Part shown: positions 56,069-56,640 of the stretch, one piece after another
How the letters are laid out: each line of letters begins with the position of its first letter
How positions within the stretch are numbered: position 1 is the stretch's first letter
Assembly: GCA_013153475.1 (NCBI GenBank)
Contig: JAADEJ010000017.1
Span: forward strand, 1 to 56,640
DNA: 56,640 bases
Reading direction: 5' to 3'
DNA from: Campylobacterota bacterium
Lineage (GTDB): Bacteria; Campylobacterota; Campylobacteria; Campylobacterales; Hydrogenimonadaceae
Made by a program: the position numbers and the translations under genes
The notes under the pieces: model-generated
Database searches by the model: none
What the model was told of the DNA's origin: nothing
The model's input: only the letters and a program-made list of their open reading frames with translations

Positions 56069-56640
56069 TTAATCGAAGAAGTAGCCCACTTCCTCCAAAG
56101 CCTTGCGATCTTTGCTCCAGCCGCTTTTGACGGAGACAAAGAGTTCCAGGTAGATTTTTTTGCCGCAAAAAGCTTCCATTTTCAGCCTCGCGTCCCTGCC
56201 TATGCGCTTGATGGTACTGCCGCCGCGGCCCACGATGATCATCTTTTGGCTCTTTTTTTCGCAGATAATGGTGGCTTGTACCCGATCCAGGTGGGGAGAT
56301 TCCTCAATCTTTTCGATCACCACGTCGGTTTCGTACGGAATTTCGTCGCTTAGGTTGTCAAAGATCGATTCGCGTATCAGCTCTTTGTAAATATCGCGGA
56401 TATTATCGGTTGTGAGAAGTTCGGGGTCGTAGAGCCAGGGGGAGGGGGGAAGGTGTTTGACAATTTCATCAAGCAGTTGCTCTTTGCCCACGTTTTTGGT
56501 AACAGAAACAGGAACAAGCGCCAAGAAACGATCCTGGAATGTCTGATATTCGGCGATTTTTTTCAACAAAGCCGCCTGCGAGACTTCATCGATTTTGGTT
56601 AAAACCAGAATGTGGGGGCGGTTTTTGGTGTTGAGCTCCA
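56069..56640 (-). CDS. era: GTPase Era, 3' part (5' end outside window)
   Basis: Ribosome-assembly GTPase that binds the 3' end of 16S rRNA. Only the C-terminal part is present. The frame is open to the window edge and begins with RPHILVLTKIDEV, the G4 motif region (TKID where NKxD is usual). Then come ALVPVSVTKNVGKEQLLDEI (G5 region), PYETDVVIEKIEES, and the KH domain with KMIIVGRGGSTIKRIGRDARLKMEAFCGKKIYLELFVSVK, a near-perfect Era match. The stop lies 156 bases before the MSHA-like operon on the same strand. Confidence 0.95.
   Translation of the reverse strand, partial: ELNTKNRPHILVLTKIDEVSQAALLKKIAEYQTFQDRFLALVPVSVTKNVGKEQLLDEIVKHLPPSPWLYDPELLTTDNIRDIYKELIRESIFDNLSDEIPYETDVVIEKIEESPHLDRVQATIICEKKSQKMIIVGRGGSTIKRIGRDARLKMEAFCGKKIYLELFVSVKSGWSKDRKALEEVGYFFD

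Overview
The window reads as chromosomal DNA of a Campylobacterota (Epsilonproteobacteria) member that is fairly GC-rich for the phylum. This placement rests on remembered gene order and was not checked by a search. The supporting blocks are proS next to hemC; an S4-domain gene, tsaE, lptB and rpoN in a row; atpB away from the rest of the ATP synthase genes; clpB divergent from a ctpA-purC-purS-purQ-(membrane protein)-plsC run; and rpmH-rnpA-yidD-yidC-jag-mnmE. A UbiD-type decarboxylase of the futalosine menaquinone group also fits. No phage, insertion sequence, CRISPR array, tRNA or rRNA was seen, and no stretch over 300 bases lacks a gene.

Layout. 1-3.5 kb (+): 3' part of proS, fxsA, a DsbC-like thioredoxin protein and hemC. 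3.5-5.8 kb (-): a YjdM/PhnA zinc-ribbon protein and a NIT-PAS-HD-GYP sensor. 6-11.5 kb (+): UbiD-like decarboxylase, S4 protein, trpD, tsaE, lptB, rpoN. 11.6-19.9 kb (+): atpB and a small membrane protein, then a tightly packed run of thiE, gatB, a Kv-type potassium channel with an RCK domain, a second RCK protein, gpsA, proA, a lone ABC ATPase and a small coiled-coil protein. 19.9-25.4 kb (-): ctpA, purC, purS, purQ, a BatD/SH3-like membrane protein, plsC and a family-3 solute-binding protein. 25.7-28.2 kb (+): clpB.

28.4-33.2 kb (+) is the most intriguing accessory block: a TonB-receptor-like outer-membrane protein, a small secreted protein, a membrane GGDEF-EAL protein and a HAD protein, nearly all translationally coupled. 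It looks like a route from an outer-membrane sensor to cyclic-di-GMP. 33.2-40.3 kb (+) is the rpmH-rnpA-yidD-yidC-jag-mnmE-glmS block plus one unknown; rnpA has no ordinary start codon. 40.3-46.5 kb holds cspA (-), purL (+), a degenerate hemerythrin-like protein (+), a DUF481-like outer-membrane protein (-) and a UvrD/Rep helicase (+).

46.5-55.9 kb (-) is one operon in the order of the MSHA pilus I-J-K-L-M-N-E-G genes, with one extra secreted protein between N and E and no pilin gene next to it. The window ends inside era (-). Three parts of the window touch cyclic-di-GMP biology: the HD-GYP sensor, the GGDEF-EAL protein and the MshE-type ATPase. A common circuit is an inference only.
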